DNA from: Parendozoicomonas callyspongiae
Lineage (GTDB): Bacteria > Pseudomonadota > Gammaproteobacteria > Pseudomonadales > Endozoicomonadaceae
NCBI RefSeq assembly: GCF_023502345.1
Contig: NZ_JAMFLX010000023.1
Coordinates: 18,526-82,525, forward strand
Direction: 5' to 3'
Length of the DNA: 64,000 bases
Shown in pieces: positions 45,509 through 55,741 of the stretch. The notes under the pieces are model-generated. The model did not search any database, was not told the DNA's origin, and worked only from the letters and a program-made list of their open reading frames with translations. Each line of letters starts with the position of its first letter. The first letter of the stretch is position 1. The position numbers were made by a program, and so were the translations under genes.

Positions 45509-45616
45509 CCACACATGCTGGCGGTGTGGAGCAAAAGTGCAGTGGTTATCACTCTGTGACCTGTTACATATATAAGGTCTATAGAGTGCTCTGTCGCTGT
45601 ACCCACAGGAATGACA
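45509..45616 (+). promoter_or_regulatory. rpsA leader and possible promoter
   Basis: A hairpin pairs CCACAC (45509-45514) with GTGTGG (45524-45529). A possible promoter is TTATCA (45546-45551), 17 bases, TATATA (45569-45574), giving a leader of about 40 bases before the ATG. Autogenous S1 control through the leader is known in enterics; the equivalent here is inference. Confidence 0.35.
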
Positions 45617-47296
45617 ATGACTGATAGCTTTGCCGAACTCTTTGAAGAAAGCCTGAAAGAGATCGAAATGAAGCCAGGTTCCATCATCGATGGTATCGTG
45701 GTTGACGTAGATGGTGACTGGGTAATCGTTCACGCTGGTCTGAAGTCTGAGGGTGTTATCCCTGCAGATCAGTTCCGTGATGAGAACGGTGAAATCACCA
45801 TCCAGGTTGGCGACACTGTACAGGTTGCTCTGGACGCTGTTGAAGATGGCTTTGGTGAAACCAAGCTGTCCCGCGAAAAAGCCAAGCGTGCTGAAGCGTG
45901 GACCGGTCTGGAAGCTGCATTCGCTTCTGAAGAGATCGTTAAGGGTGTTATCAGTGGTAAGGTCAAGGGTGGCTTCACTGTTGACGTTAACACTATCCGC
46001 GCGTTCCTGCCTGGTTCCCTGGTTGATGTTCGTCCGGTACGCGACACTGCGCACCTGGAAGGCAAAGAGCTGGACTTCAAAGTTATCAAGCTGGACCAGA
46101 AACGCAACAACGTTGTTGTTTCCCGTCGTGCAGTTCTGGAAGCTGAGAACTCCGCAGAGCGTGAGCAGTTGCTGGAATCCCTGCAGGAAGGTCTGGAAGT
46201 TAAGGGTATCGTTAAGAACCTGACAGACTACGGTGCATTCGTAGATCTGGGCGGTGTTGACGGCCTGCTGCACATCACCGATATGGCCTGGAAGCGTATC
46301 AAGCATCCTAGCGAAATCGTGAACGTTGGCGACGAGATCCTGGTTAAGGTTCTGAAGTTCGACCGTGAGCGTAACCGTGTTTCCCTGGGTCTGAAGCAAC
46401 TGGGTGAAGATCCATGGGTTGCTATCAAGGCGCGCTTCCCGGAAGGCACCAAGGTAACCGGTCACGTGACCAACCTGACTGACTACGGCTGCTTCGTTGA
46501 GCTGGAAGAGGGTGTTGAAGGTCTGGTACACGTTTCCGAAATGGACTGGACCAACAAGAATATCCACCCAAGCAAGGTTGTTGCTCAGGGTGATGAAGTT
46601 GAAGTCATGGTTCTGGACATCGACGAAGAGCGTCGTCGTATCTCTCTTGGTGTTAAGCAGTGCAAGCAAAACCCATGGGAAGAGTTCGCCTCCACCTGCA
46701 ACAAGAACGATGTCATCAAGGGCTCCATCAAGTCCATCACTGACTTCGGTATCTTCATTGGTCTGCCTGGCGGCATTGACGGTCTGGTTCACCTGTCCGA
46801 CATCAGCTGGAACGAAACCGGCGAAGACGCTGTACGCAACTACAAGAAGGGCGAGGAAGTCGAAGCTGTCATCCTGTCCATTGATGCAGAGCGTGAGCGT
46901 ATCTCCCTGGGTATCAAGCAGCTGCAGAACGATCCGTTTGCAAACTGGGTTGACGCTAACCAGAAGGGTACCATCGTTAAGGGTATCGTGAAGGAAGTAT
47001 CCGCCAAGGCTGCAGTAGTGACTCTGGCTGAAGAAGTTGAAGGCACTCTGAAAGCTTCCGAGATTAGCCGTGACCGCGTTGAAGATGCGTCCACCATGAT
47101 CAAGGCTGGCGAAGAAGTTGAAGCCAAGATTGTCAGCGTTGATCGCAAGAACCGCGTGATCAGCCTGTCCATCAAGGCTAAGGACGAAGCGGACGAGAAA
47201 GTTGCCATGAAGGAACTGCGTAAGCAGGATACCGACACTGGCGCTGGTCCTACCACCATCGGTGACCTGATCAAGGCTCAGATGGAAGGCAAGTAA
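45617..47296 (+). CDS. rpsA: 30S ribosomal protein S1
   Basis: 559 residues with six S1 RNA-binding repeats. The ATG at 45617 ([12 protein letters not shown]) has an AGGA six bases upstream and matches the family start; the ATG two codons earlier has no room for one. The protein binds mRNA on the small subunit and is needed for most initiation. A long open frame on the opposite strand is a shadow. Confidence 0.96.
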   Translation: MTDSFAELFEESLKEIEMKPGSIIDGIVVDVDGDWVIVHAGLKSEGVIPADQFRDENGEITIQVGDTVQVALDAVEDGFGETKLSREKAKRAEAWTGLEAAFASEEIVKGVISGKVKGGFTVDVNTIRAFLPGSLVDVRPVRDTAHLEGKELDFKVIKLDQKRNNVVVSRRAVLEAENSAEREQLLESLQEGLEVKGIVKNLTDYGAFVDLGGVDGLLHITDMAWKRIKHPSEIVNVGDEILVKVLKFDRERNRVSLGLKQLGEDPWVAIKARFPEGTKVTGHVTNLTDYGCFVELEEGVEGLVHVSEMDWTNKNIHPSKVVAQGDEVEVMVLDIDEERRRISLGVKQCKQNPWEEFASTCNKNDVIKGSIKSITDFGIFIGLPGGIDGLVHLSDISWNETGEDAVRNYKKGEEVEAVILSIDAERERISLGIKQLQNDPFANWVDANQKGTIVKGIVKEVSAKAAVVTLAEEVEGTLKASEISRDRVEDASTMIKAGEEVEAKIVSVDRKNRVISLSIKAKDEADEKVAMKELRKQDTDTGAGPTTIGDLIKAQMEGK

Positions 47297-47306
47297 AACT
47301 GCCTTT

Positions 47307-47388
47307 GATTGTTGCCTGCCTGGCAGGCGACAATCCTCGTCTAGATAGCTTTATGCTGAAAACCGCAGGCAATGCCTGCGGTTTTTTT
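47307..47388 (+). terminator. Double hairpin terminator after rpsA
   Basis: The first hairpin (47307-47335) pairs GATTGTTGCCTG with CAGGCGACAATC, including one G-T pair. The second (47359-47388), AAAACCGCAGGC with GCCTGCGG and seven Ts, is a textbook intrinsic terminator. The first may protect the mRNA end. Confidence 0.85.
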
Positions 47389-47534
47389 ATGATTTCTGCA
47401 GGACTACTGGCGTTCCGCTTGATTCCTTAATACAGATTGGCTAAGTTGGGCTTGCTATCGTCTGTGATAAAAGGCGAAGCCTTGTGGATTGGCTATAGGG
47501 AAGCTTCCGTGGCTTGCGGAAGAAGGGGCAAGTG

Positions 47535-47846
47535 ATGACCCGGTCGGAACTGATAGAAAGATTGGCGGAGCGGCAGAAGCATCTTATGTCAAAGGATGTG
47601 GAGCTTGCGGTTAAGAATATTATTGAAGAGCTGTCGTCAGCCCTCGCCTCTGGAAACAGGGTTGAGATCAGGGGGTTTGGCAGTTTCTCCCTGCATTTTC
47701 GTGCTCCCCGGGTTGGTCGTAATCCCAAGACCGGCGATGCTGTCGATCTGACCGGTAAATATGTGCCTCATTTCAAGCCTGGCAAAGAGTTGCGTGAGCG
47801 GGTGAATGAGTCATTGATGAATGAGCGGCGTTTGCAGCGTCGTTAA
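47535..47846 (+). CDS. ihfB: Integration host factor subunit beta
   Basis: 103 residues from the ATG at 47535, which follows AAGAAGGGG; longer frames start at rare codons. It has the HU/IHF fold with [13 protein letters not shown] and the DNA-intercalating arm [13 protein letters not shown]. It bends DNA as a heterodimer with IhfA. The position after rpsA is conserved in gammaproteobacteria. Confidence 0.95.
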   Translation: MTRSELIERLAERQKHLMSKDVELAVKNIIEELSSALASGNRVEIRGFGSFSLHFRAPRVGRNPKTGDAVDLTGKYVPHFKPGKELRERVNESLMNERRLQRR

Positions 47847-47991
47847 TATCTGTTCAGGCTGGAACCTTTCCAGTTCTTTATAGCTGACCGGTTATTATTG
47901 TTGGCGTTTCTGGGTCAAGTCGCTCTTCTTCCACCCCTGTCGGGTGGTAAGTGCATGATCTTACCTGTAGCTGTTGAAAGCAGACGTATTC

Positions 47992-48315
47992 ATGTTGAAT
48001 AAATTTCGCAGGTTTCTGCAGTTGATGGGACTTGTCCTGTTTATTGTTCTTCTCATAGTTCTTTTTGCTGGTTTGATTCTGGCAAACGAGCAATCCGTTG
48101 CCGTCGGTTTCTGGGGATGGACTGCGGTGCCCATGTCTCTTCCTTTCGTTTTGTTTCTTGCTTTTTTTATTGGGGCTGCGGTCGGTTTGGCCGGTTGCCT
48201 GTGGATGGTTTTTCGCCTCCGTATGCGTAATGCCAGTTTGCAGAGAAAGCTCAAGCGGCGTGACGCGGAGCTGCAGAAGTTGCGTGTCAGTGCTTTGCGG
48301 GGGCTCTCTTCCTGA
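47992..48315 (+). CDS. lapA: Lipopolysaccharide assembly protein A (LapA)
   Basis: 107 residues from the ATG at 47992. Two hydrophobic segments (about 12-35 and 46-70) and a basic coiled tail, RMRNASLQRKLKRRDAELQKL, match LapA (DUF1049). It acts with LapB at the inner membrane to control LpxC turnover. lapB begins two bases after its stop. Confidence 0.85.
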   Translation: MLNKFRRFLQLMGLVLFIVLLIVLFAGLILANEQSVAVGFWGWTAVPMSLPFVLFLAFFIGAAVGLAGCLWMVFRLRMRNASLQRKLKRRDAELQKLRVSALRGLSS

Positions 48316-48317
48316 CA

Positions 48318-49493
48318 ATGGCTGATCTTGCTCTCTTCTCTCTAATTCTTGTTGCCCTGGCCATTGGGTACTTTGCTGGTCGCGCAGAAAAGAAACGTCG
48401 CCGTCCCCCCAGTGATGCTTCTTCACTGAGTAGTGAATATTTTGTTGGTCTGAATTATCTGCTGAATGAGCAGACGGATGAAGCGATTGAAAGCTTTATT
48501 CGTGCGCTGGAAATTAACAGTGATACCGTTGAAACATTTGTTGTGCTTGGCCGCCTGTTTCGTCAGCGTGGCGAAATCGAAAAGGCAATACAGGCGCATC
48601 AGGATCTTTTGGCGCGCCCCAGTCTGACCCGTGAGCAGACCCTGGATGTCCAGCTGGAGCTGGCCCATGACTATCAGAAGGCCGGGTTGCTGGACCGTGC
48701 CGAAACCCTTCTGGAAGATATCGTTCAGAAAAACTGGAAGAGTTGGAAAGAAGCTTTCAATACTCTGCTCTCTATCTATGAAGTTGAGAAGGAGTGGCAA
48801 AAGGCGATCGTGCTGGTCGGCAAGCTGAAGGGTTCGGCTGCGGATGAATACTCTTTCCGCTTGTCCCATTATCACTGTGAGCTTGCTGAGCAGGCATTGA
48901 ATAACTCTGATCTGCTGCAGGCGCGAAAGAGTCTGCGTCTGGCCGGAAATGTCAGTAAGAGTAATGCTCGGGTGTCGCTTTTGCAGGGGGCTCTGGAGAT
49001 CAAGGCGGGCAATTATCGTGATGCTATCCGTTGTCTTGAGCGCATTGCTGATCAGGATCAGGGGTTTGTGCCTGAAAGTATCACCATGCTGGAGCAGTGC
49101 TATGGTGAAATGCGTTCCAGACGGGGGCTGACATCCTATTTGGGACGTTGTTTGAGAGAGCGTCCAACCTCTGCCGTGGTGATGGCGTCGGCACGTTTGA
49201 TTTCTGATCAGCAGGGTGAAAAAGAAGCCGGCCGTTTTATGGCGGAGCAGATTATCAAGCGGCCTTCTTTAAAAGGTTTGAATGCCCTGATTGATATGCA
49301 TCTCCATCTTACCGAAGGCCGAGCCCGGCAGAACCTGATGCTTCTGCGTGATTTGACTGGCAGGCTGGCAGCTTCCAAGCCGGTATATCAGTGTGGCCAG
49401 TGTGGTTTTACTGGAAAAGAATTGCACTGGAATTGCCCGAAATGTCATGAATGGGGAGCAATTTCGCCCATTTTGGGGCTGGAAGGTGAGTAG
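48318..49493 (+). CDS. lapB: Lipopolysaccharide assembly protein B (LapB/YciM)
   Basis: 391 residues. One N-terminal membrane helix is followed by TPR repeats (about 45-350) and a C-terminal rubredoxin-like zinc ribbon, CGQCGFTGKELHWNCPKC, with two CxxC pairs. LapB delivers LpxC to the FtsH protease in the known system. It is coupled to lapA. Confidence 0.92.
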   Translation: MADLALFSLILVALAIGYFAGRAEKKRRRPPSDASSLSSEYFVGLNYLLNEQTDEAIESFIRALEINSDTVETFVVLGRLFRQRGEIEKAIQAHQDLLARPSLTREQTLDVQLELAHDYQKAGLLDRAETLLEDIVQKNWKSWKEAFNTLLSIYEVEKEWQKAIVLVGKLKGSAADEYSFRLSHYHCELAEQALNNSDLLQARKSLRLAGNVSKSNARVSLLQGALEIKAGNYRDAIRCLERIADQDQGFVPESITMLEQCYGEMRSRRGLTSYLGRCLRERPTSAVVMASARLISDQQGEKEAGRFMAEQIIKRPSLKGLNALIDMHLHLTEGRARQNLMLLRDLTGRLAASKPVYQCGQCGFTGKELHWNCPKCHEWGAISPILGLEGE

Positions 49494-49602
49494 TATAATT
49501 GTGTAGTCTTGTATCTGTGGTGGTTAAAGCTCTGTATTTTTTCAGAGATTTCATTATACTCCCGAGCCCACAGAGTCTGCAGACAGAACAGGAGTTTGCT
49601 GC

Positions 49603-50316
49603 ATGATTTGTGAAGGTTTGGTCAAAAGTCCGGTTATTGTGGCACTGGACTATGATACGCCCCAGAAAGCTCTTGCAATGGCAGACAGGCTTGACCCGCA
49701 ACTGTGCAGGGTCAAGGTTGGTAAGGAGCTGTTTACATCTGCCGGCCCGCAGGTTGTGGAAAAACTGCAATCCAAAGGGTTTGATGTTTTTCTCGATCTG
49801 AAATTCCACGATATTCCCAATACTACCAGCAAGGCTGTCGCGGCTGCGGCACAACTTGGTGTGTGGATGGTGAATGTTCATGCTTCCGGTGGCCGCCGTA
49901 TGATGGAAGCATGCCGCAATATCCTTGATCAGCATGGTTCTGATCGTTCTCCGCTTTTGATCGCAGTGACGGTTTTAACCAGCATGGAGCAGACTGATCT
50001 TGAAGAGCTGGGGCTGCCCCGGTCTGATCAGCTGGTTATGAAGCTGGCCTCTCTTGCCCGGGAAAGTGGCATGGATGGTGTGGTCTGTTCCGCGCAGGAA
50101 TCAAAGATGCTGAAGCAGGCTTTGGGTTCATCTTTCTCTCTGGTAACTCCAGGTATCCGCCCTGCTGAAGCAGCTTCTGATGACCAGCGGCGTATTGTTA
50201 CGCCTGCGCAGGCCATGGCGAATGGAAGTGATTATCTTGTTATCGGGCGACCGATTACCCAGGCGGCCGATCCGATTGTTGCATTACAGAATATAATAAC
50301 AACTCTGCAGTCATAG
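49603..50316 (+). CDS. pyrF: Orotidine 5'-phosphate decarboxylase
   Basis: 237 residues, ATG preceded by GGAG at good spacing. Motifs: [22 protein letters not shown], the catalytic [10 protein letters not shown], and TPGIRPAEA. It makes UMP in the last step of pyrimidine synthesis. It follows lapAB, as in many gammaproteobacteria. Confidence 0.95.
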   Translation: MICEGLVKSPVIVALDYDTPQKALAMADRLDPQLCRVKVGKELFTSAGPQVVEKLQSKGFDVFLDLKFHDIPNTTSKAVAAAAQLGVWMVNVHASGGRRMMEACRNILDQHGSDRSPLLIAVTVLTSMEQTDLEELGLPRSDQLVMKLASLARESGMDGVVCSAQESKMLKQALGSSFSLVTPGIRPAEAASDDQRRIVTPAQAMANGSDYLVIGRPITQAADPIVALQNIITTLQS

Positions 50317-50332
50317 CAGTTGGTGGTGACTT

Positions 50333-50812
50333 ATGGACGAGTGGTATTTGCTCAAGACAAGGCCGCGGCAGGAGCAGCGTGCGGTTGATAATTTGTCTAA
50401 CCAGGGGTTTGAACCATACTGCCCCTGGCTAAAGAGAAAAGGGCGTAAGCCAGAGCCCCTCTTTCCTGGCTATGTGTTTCTTCTTTTTGACGAGTATTGT
50501 GGTGATCTTCCCTGGGGGAAGGTGCGCTCAACCCGTGGTGTTTCTCATTTCGTCAGATTTGGTTTAAAAATGGCTACTATCTCTGATGATCTAGTAGAAA
50601 GTATCCGGGAGCGGGAACAGGGCGAAGAGGTTGTTCCTATCTTCAAGCCCGGGCAGGAAGTCACGTTTACCGATGAGGCCTATGGTGGAGCTTTCAACAA
50701 TATTCAGGGTATTTTCCTGGCTGAGAAGGGCGAAGATCGTTGTATTATCCTGCTGAACCTGCTCAATAGTGAAAGAAAAGTTGAAGCCGCTTTGTCAGAG
50801 ATTCGCGGCTGA
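50333..50812 (+). CDS. rfaH: Transcription antiterminator RfaH
   Basis: 159 residues. The N-terminal NGN domain has WYLLKTRPRQEQRAVDNL and LFPGYVFLLF; the short C-terminal domain from about 110 is KOW-like (FKPGQEVTFTDEAYGG). The length and the lack of general NusG hallmarks favour RfaH. It binds RNA polymerase paused at ops elements in long, often envelope- or toxin-related operons. Its targets here are unknown. Confidence 0.87.
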   Translation: MDEWYLLKTRPRQEQRAVDNLSNQGFEPYCPWLKRKGRKPEPLFPGYVFLLFDEYCGDLPWGKVRSTRGVSHFVRFGLKMATISDDLVESIREREQGEEVVPIFKPGQEVTFTDEAYGGAFNNIQGIFLAEKGEDRCIILLNLLNSERKVEAALSEIRG

Positions 50813-50847
50813 ACTGAAAAACGTCACGCCTGGCTAGTTGTTTATGA

Positions 50848-50869
50848 AAGGGAGTCTTATGACTCCCTT
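50848..50869. terminator. Hairpin at the rfaH/uvrB convergence
   Basis: AAGGGAGTC and GACTCCCTT form a perfect 9-bp stem. The uvrB stop codon lies in the 4-base loop and stem edge. No long T-run follows, so it is a weak or processing structure. Confidence 0.4.
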
Positions 50870-52875
50870 AATTCTGCCTTCAATTTACTGATCTTGTCTC
50901 TCGCTGCTGCAGCCTCTTCAAATTCGAGATTGCGTGCATGCTCGTACATCTTCTGTTCCAGCTCTTTTATCAGCTTTGCAATATCGACTGGAGAATGAGC
51001 CGGCTCTACTGAGTATTTGGCTTTTGTTTCGGCAGCTTTCTGCTTCTGGCGTCCCTTGGCTCCCGGAACCGCGCCTTCCATGATGTCTGTAATCTCTTTG
51101 ACGATACTCTTTGGCGTGATGTTGTGCTTCTTGTTGAAATTCTTCTGCTTGATACGCCGACGCTCTGTTTCATCAATAGCCCGCTGCATGGAACCGGTAA
51201 TCTTGTCAGCATAGAGAATGGCTTTGCCATTCAGGTTTCGGGCAGCGCGACCAATGGTCTGGATCAGTGAGCGGTCACTGCGCAGGAAACCTTCCTTGTC
51301 GGCATCAAGAATGGCAACCAGCGAGACTTCCGGCATATCCAGACCTTCCCGCAGCAGGTTGATGCCAATCAAAACGTCAAAGGCCCCCAGGCGCAGGTCG
51401 CGGATTATTTCGACCCGTTCAACTGTATCGATATCGGAGTGCAGGTAGCGGGCACGAACGTTGTTTTCACCAAGGTATTCGGTTAAATCCTCGGCCATGC
51501 GCTTGGTGAGTGTTGTTACCAGAATGCGTTCACCTTTAGCAGCACGCTCACGGATTTCTCCAAGCAGGTCATCAACCTGGGTGAGGGCGGGGCGCACTTC
51601 AATTTCCGGGTCAATCAGGCCTGTCGGACGAACAACCTGTTCAACAACCTGATCCTCGTTCTCTTTCTCATATTTGCCCGGTGTGGCTGAGATGAAGATG
51701 GTTTGTGGTCGTTTAATTTCCCACTCTTCAAAGCGCATGGGGCGGTTGTCGAGAGCTGACGGCAAGCGGAACCCATACTCTACCAGTGTCTCCTTTCGGG
51801 AGCGGTCACCCTTGTACATGGCACCAATCTGGGGAACGGTGACATGAGACTCATCAATCAGCAGCAGGGCAGTGTCGGGAAGATAATCAAATAATGTTGG
51901 TGGGGGCTCACCAGGGGCTCGTCCGGACAGGTAGCGTGAGTAGTTTTCGATACCTGTGCAGTAACCCAGCTCTTGCATCATCTCGATATCGAACCGGGTG
52001 CGCTGTTCAAGCCTCTGAGCTTCTACGAGCTTGTCATGTTTACGCAGGTGCTTCAGACGCTCATCAAGTTCTTCTTTAATGGATTCAATGGCATCAAGAA
52101 TGGTCTGGCGCGGTGTTACATAATGCGACTTGGGGTAGATGGTTGCCCGGGGTAACTGTCGGAGTACTGCACCTGTCAGAGGGTCAAAAAGGCTGATGTT
52201 TTCCAGTTCATCGTCAAACAGTTCCAGGCGAACAGCTTCTTTCTCAGATTCGGCAGGGAAAATATCAATAACATCACCACGTACGCGGTAAGTGGCCCGC
52301 TTAAGCTCCATATCGTTGCGGGTGTACTGAAGTTCAGCAAGGCGGCGCAGGATCTGTCGCTGGTCAATTCTGTCGCCACGATCAAGGTGCAGCATCATAC
52401 CAAGGTAGGATTTCGGGTCACCCAAACCATAGATAGCCGACACTGTTGCAATAATGATGGCATCTTCACGTTCCAGAAGGGCCTTGGTGGCAGACAGGCG
52501 CATCTGTTCAATATGTTCATTTATAGATGCATCTTTTTCGATAAATGTATCCGAGGATGGCACATAGGCTTCTGGCTGGTAGTAGTCGTAATAAGAAACA
52601 AAATACTCGACGGAGTTGTTCGGAAAAAATTCCTTAAATTCGCCATAAAGTTGTGCCGCCAACGTTTTGTTATGAGCCATGACGATCGTTGGCCGCTGCA
52701 GCTGGGCGATAACGTGGGCAGAGGTAAAGGTTTTGCCCGAACCGGTTACACCGAGAAGGGTCTGGCACGCAAGTCCGCTGTTTGCACCTTTTACCAGTTG
52801 TGCGATAGCTCCGGGTTGATCACCCGCAGGCTGAAAAGATGAAACAACCTCAAGTTGTCGTGAACGCTGGTCCAT
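50857..52875 (-). CDS. uvrB: UvrABC excinuclease subunit B
   Basis: 672 residues from the ATG at 52875, which has AGGA at the right distance; the long upstream extension is unlike the family. Walker A GVTGSGKT (42-49), the damage-probing beta-hairpin [15 protein letters not shown], helicase motif QTIGRAARN, and a C-terminal UVR domain ([11 protein letters not shown]). It verifies damage in nucleotide excision repair. Converges on rfaH. Confidence 0.96.
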   Translation of the reverse strand: MDQRSRQLEVVSSFQPAGDQPGAIAQLVKGANSGLACQTLLGVTGSGKTFTSAHVIAQLQRPTIVMAHNKTLAAQLYGEFKEFFPNNSVEYFVSYYDYYQPEAYVPSSDTFIEKDASINEHIEQMRLSATKALLEREDAIIIATVSAIYGLGDPKSYLGMMLHLDRGDRIDQRQILRRLAELQYTRNDMELKRATYRVRGDVIDIFPAESEKEAVRLELFDDELENISLFDPLTGAVLRQLPRATIYPKSHYVTPRQTILDAIESIKEELDERLKHLRKHDKLVEAQRLEQRTRFDIEMMQELGYCTGIENYSRYLSGRAPGEPPPTLFDYLPDTALLLIDESHVTVPQIGAMYKGDRSRKETLVEYGFRLPSALDNRPMRFEEWEIKRPQTIFISATPGKYEKENEDQVVEQVVRPTGLIDPEIEVRPALTQVDDLLGEIRERAAKGERILVTTLTKRMAEDLTEYLGENNVRARYLHSDIDTVERVEIIRDLRLGAFDVLIGINLLREGLDMPEVSLVAILDADKEGFLRSDRSLIQTIGRAARNLNGKAILYADKITGSMQRAIDETERRRIKQKNFNKKHNITPKSIVKEITDIMEGAVPGAKGRQKQKAAETKAKYSVEPAHSPVDIAKLIKELEQKMYEHARNLEFEEAAAARDKISKLKAELRES

Positions 52876-53018
52876 TGGGTTCCTGCTGCTGAAAGGCTGA
52901 GGTATGATGTCTGAGTTTGCATGGAGACGTGGATGAAATAAACATCCATAAGCGAAGAAATAAAAGATTTGCTGTGCATGGAACAATAAAGTATTTCCAT
53001 GATTATGAGGAGGTAGGC

Positions 53019-54200
53019 TTGGAACAATCACTTTCCCGTCGGGTTCAGGCAGTAAAGCCGTCACCGACACTGGCCGTTTCAACACGGGCTGCAGAGTTAA
53101 AGGCATCAGGGAAAGATATTATTGGTCTGGGGGTTGGTGAGCCGGACTTTGATACGCCGGAGCATATAAAACAGGCTGGCATAGAAGCCATTCAGGCCGG
53201 TAAAACCAAATACACAGCAGTGGATGGAACGCCATCACTCAAGAAAGCTGTGATTGATAAATTTCAGCGGGATAACGGTTTAACCTATCAGCCTAACCAG
53301 ATATTGGTTTCTGCTGGTGGAAAGCACAGCTTCTTCAATATGGCTCTGGCGTTGTTGAATCCTGGTGATGAGGTGATTATTCCCGCACCTTACTGGGTTT
53401 CGTATCCTGATATGGTTAGAATCGCTGAAGGTGTACCGGTTATTGTTTCCGGTGGTGCTGGTCAGAATTTTAAAATTACCGCCGAGCAGCTCCGTAAAGC
53501 CATTACTCCCAAGACCCGTCTTGTAGTTTTAAACAGCCCTTCTAACCCTACCGGAATGACTTACTCAGCGGAGGAGTTGAAATCTCTGGCTGAAGTGCTT
53601 CTGGAGCATCCTGATATTCTGGTAGCCACAGATGATATGTATGAGCATATCGTCTGGGGTGATAAGCCTTTTGTGAATATCGTGACTGTCTGCCCTGAAT
53701 TGTATGACCGTGCCATCGTCATGAACGGTGTATCCAAAGCCTACTCCATGACAGGCTGGCGGATTGGTTATATTGGCGGGCCTGAGTGGCTGGTCAAGAA
53801 TATGAAAAAGATCCAGTCGCAAAGCACCTCCAATCCGTGCTCCATTGCACAGGCTGCTGCAGAAGCAGCGCTGAATGGTGACCACCAATGCGTGAAAGAT
53901 ATGGTGAAAGAATTTAAGAGTCGCCATGACCATGTCTTTAAGCGTTTGAGTGCTTTACCAGATGTTAAAGTGCTGCCGGCAGATGGAACTTTCTATAGCT
54001 TCCCTGACTTCAGTGAAGTTATGAAAAAGCGTGGCTTTGAAAAGGATGTTGATCTGGCTGAGGCGCTTCTTGAAGCGGGTGTTGCGCTTGTACCGGGATC
54101 GGCATTTGGTGCTCCTGGACATATGCGTCTTTCCTTTGCCGCAAGTCTTGAGGTTCTGGATAAAGCAATTGATCGTCTGGAAGCCTTTCTGGCTGAATAG
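53019..54200 (+). CDS. Pyridoxal phosphate-dependent aminotransferase (aspartate type)
   Basis: 393 residues from a TTG at 53019 preceded by GAGGAGGT; the frame is open further upstream but the family begins at about this point ([16 protein letters not shown]). Motifs: [21 protein letters not shown] and the lysine in [15 protein letters not shown]. Class I aminotransferase close to AspC/AspB-type enzymes. It is divergent from uvrB, as in pseudomonads. The exact amino donor is not fixed by sequence. Confidence 0.88.
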   Translation: MEQSLSRRVQAVKPSPTLAVSTRAAELKASGKDIIGLGVGEPDFDTPEHIKQAGIEAIQAGKTKYTAVDGTPSLKKAVIDKFQRDNGLTYQPNQILVSAGGKHSFFNMALALLNPGDEVIIPAPYWVSYPDMVRIAEGVPVIVSGGAGQNFKITAEQLRKAITPKTRLVVLNSPSNPTGMTYSAEELKSLAEVLLEHPDILVATDDMYEHIVWGDKPFVNIVTVCPELYDRAIVMNGVSKAYSMTGWRIGYIGGPEWLVKNMKKIQSQSTSNPCSIAQAAAEAALNGDHQCVKDMVKEFKSRHDHVFKRLSALPDVKVLPADGTFYSFPDFSEVMKKRGFEKDVDLAEALLEAGVALVPGSAFGAPGHMRLSFAASLEVLDKAIDRLEAFLAE

Positions 54201-54210
54201 TTTCTGATTT

Positions 54211-54240
54211 TTATAAAGCCATCGAAAGCTGGCTTTATAA
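54211..54240 (+). terminator. Terminator after the aminotransferase
   Basis: TTATAAAGCCA pairs with TGGCTTTATAA around an 8-base loop. A short mixed T-run follows. Confidence 0.6.
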
Positions 54241-54258
54241 TTATTTAAGTCTGGGCGG

Positions 54259-54287
54259 TTGACCGACTGCCTCCTGATCAGTAAACT
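54259..54287 (+). promoter_or_regulatory. Promoter of tRNA-Asn
   Basis: TTGACC (54259-54264), a 17-base spacer and TAAACT (54282-54287). The following GCGCGTC is a GC-rich discriminator, typical of stable-RNA promoters under stringent control. Confidence 0.7.
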
Positions 54288-54306
54288 GCGCGTCATCTGA
54301 TGACGT

Positions 54307-54382
54307 TCCCCGATAGCTCAGTTGGTAGAGCAAATGACTGTTAATCATTGGGTCACTGGTTCGAGTCCAGTTCGGGGAGCCA
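54307..54382 (+). tRNA. tRNA-Asn (GUU)
   Basis: 76 bases with CCA encoded. The acceptor pair TCCCCGA / TCGGGGA, the D-arm GCTCAGTTGGTAGAGC, anticodon GTT in the loop after GACT, and the T-arm GGTTCGAGTCC are all present. Confidence 0.97.
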
Positions 54383-54387
54383 AATTT

Positions 54388-54419
54388 AAAAAGGCCGCTC
54401 ATAATTGAGCGGCCTTTTT
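54388..54419. terminator. Terminator after tRNA-Asn
   Basis: AAAAAGGCCGCTC pairs with GAGCGGCCTTTTT around ATAATT. It can act on both strands, so it also ends the convergent ComEA-like gene. Confidence 0.85.
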
Positions 54420-54435
54420 GCATCTGCAAGAAATA

Positions 54436-54711
54436 TTATTTCGTTGTCATTATGGTGCGGTTAGCTTTGATTATCTGTTCGCCGACACCTCTAACCTGAG
54501 TTATATCATCGACTGATTTAAAATTGCCGTGCTCCTTGCGGTAATCAACAATTCTTTTGGCGGTTTTTTCCCCGACATATTTCAGGTTATTATCCAGCAT
54601 TTCTGCATCCGCAGTATTGATATTAACTTTCTCGCTACTCTCGTTAGCCCATGTTGGTGTGATTGCAAGAGATGCGGCAAATAAAGTGGCGGTAAGAATT
54701 TTCTTAAGCAT
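54436..54711 (-). CDS. Small secreted helix-hairpin-helix protein (ComEA family)
   Basis: 91 residues from the ATG at 54711, which has AAGGAG upstream. A signal peptide (MLKKILTATLFAASLAITP) is followed by two helix-hairpin-helix motifs, NINTADAEMLDNNLKYVGEKTA and VRGVGEQII. This is the ComEA-like fold that binds double-stranded DNA in the periplasm during uptake. Pseudomonad relatives of this size lie near uvrB and an aminotransferase. DNA uptake is possible but not shown. Confidence 0.85.
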   Translation of the reverse strand: MLKKILTATLFAASLAITPTWANESSEKVNINTADAEMLDNNLKYVGEKTAKRIVDYRKEHGNFKSVDDITQVRGVGEQIIKANRTIMTTK

Positions 54712-54870
54712 TAACAAACTCCTTTTACAGCCTTAATAAATCTGAGCATAAACACTCACTCTCAGTTCTAGTAGAGGGCTGAAGGGCTCGCAAGCTGGCG
54801 TCAGATAAACGGCTATCTAAGAAATCTGGGATGTGCGGGAAATCCATATGGGGTGAAATGCAGGCGGGGC

Positions 54871-54899
54871 TTGCGTTTTTCCTGCTAGAACGGTAACTT
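54871..54899 (+). promoter_or_regulatory. Promoter of the tRNA-Val cluster
   Basis: TTGCGT (54871-54876), 17 bases and TAACTT (54894-54899), followed by a GC-rich ACGCCGCG stretch. The first tRNA starts 14 bases downstream. No other promoter is seen between the three tRNAs. Confidence 0.6.
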
Positions 54900-54913
54900 A
54901 CGCCGCGTTCCGT

Positions 54914-54990
54914 AGACGGTTAGCTCAGTTGGTTAGAGCGCCACGTTGACATCGTGGAGGTCGCTAGTTCGAATCTAGTACCGTCTACCA
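54914..54990 (+). tRNA. tRNA-Val (GAC), copy 1
   Basis: 77 bases with CCA. Acceptor AGACGGT / ACCGTCT, anticodon stem CCACG / CGTGG, loop TTGACAT with anticodon GAC. Confidence 0.96.
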
Positions 54991-54998
54991 GAATTTAT

Positions 54999-55075
54999 AG
55001 TCGGTTAGCTCAGTTGGTTAGAGCGCTACGTTGACATCGTAGAGGTCGCTAGTTCGAATCTAGTACCGACTACCA
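54999..55075 (+). tRNA. tRNA-Val (GAC), copy 2
   Basis: 77 bases with CCA. It differs from copies 1 and 3 by paired changes: acceptor AGTCGGT / ACCGACT and anticodon stem CTACG / CGTAG. Both stems stay fully paired. Confidence 0.96.
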
Positions 55076-55083
55076 GATATTGC

Positions 55084-55160
55084 AGACGGTTAGCTCAGTT
55101 GGTTAGAGCGCCACGTTGACATCGTGGAGGTCGCTAGTTCGAATCTAGTACCGTCTACCA
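55084..55160 (+). tRNA. tRNA-Val (GAC), copy 3
   Basis: 77 bases with CCA. Same sequence as copy 1 through the whole tRNA. Eight-base spacers separate the three genes. Confidence 0.96.
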
Positions 55161-55166
55161 GATATT

Positions 55167-55197
55167 AAAAACCCGCTTCAATGAAGCGGGTTTTTTT
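55167..55197 (+). terminator. Terminator of the tRNA-Val cluster
   Basis: AAAAACCCGCTTC pairs with GAAGCGGGTTTTT, followed by more Ts. Confidence 0.9.
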
Positions 55198-55409
55198 ATG
55201 CCTGTTAGTTCTTACTGCTAGATTGTCGCCGTCTGGGCTTTTAAATGTCTCGCGAGATGTTTGGCTGGTGGTAATAGAGCGCTTTTCATCTCGGGATATG
55301 CCTCGTTTTTCATATCTCGACGGTTTAAAAGAGGTTTTGGTTATATTTGTAGGGAATTTGGAGCGGATAACTACACTTGATATTAGATGTACGGTCGAAA
55401 GGAGTAGCT

Positions 55410-55670
55410 ATGACCGAGCAAGAGAGGCAGAGGGTTTTGGACGGAATCGAGGCTCTTTATCCGGCAGATTCCCCCACAGTCAGAACGGCATTTATAGGCC
55501 AGATCCTATTGCACCATGCGCTGGAAAACACCTATTACAATTGGCGTGATCTCCCTCCTGCTATTCTGGCTCGTTACCTTGCGATCTGTGAAGACTATGA
55601 GAGAAAAACTGCAGAAGCCGGACATAACCAGAACCCATTCGATTCCCTTCCTGGGTATTTGAAGCACTGA
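55410..55670 (+). CDS. Small hypothetical protein
   Basis: 86 residues from an ATG preceded by AAAGGAG. Soluble, helical-looking and acidic, with no cysteine pattern, signal peptide or membrane segment. Contains TAFIGQILLHHALENTYYNWRD. A longer frame upstream is open but has no ribosome binding site. I do not recognise the family. It follows the tRNA-Val terminator and precedes a radical SAM gene. Confidence 0.6.
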   Translation: MTEQERQRVLDGIEALYPADSPTVRTAFIGQILLHHALENTYYNWRDLPPAILARYLAICEDYERKTAEAGHNQNPFDSLPGYLKH

Positions 55671-55678
55671 TCGAAACC

Positions 55679-55712
55679 ATGATCTCATCTTCTTCTTAGT
55701 AGATGAGATCAT
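55679..55712. terminator. Strong hairpin after the small gene
   Basis: ATGATCTCATCT pairs perfectly with AGATGAGATCAT over 12 bp around a 10-base loop. No T-run follows, so it is either a weak terminator or a processing/regulatory hairpin. Confidence 0.45.
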
Positions 55713-55741
55713 TCCATTTCACATGACTTGTATATTCTTGG

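Noticed and set aside
45401..46792. 463-codon open frame on the minus strand inside rpsA
   Set aside because: Antisense shadow of rpsA caused by codon bias; the upstream region already holds the rpsA leader.
55181..55549. 122-codon open frame after the tRNA-Val cluster
   Set aside because: It starts inside the terminator hairpin, overlaps the better-supported gene at 55410 in another frame, and has no ribosome binding site.
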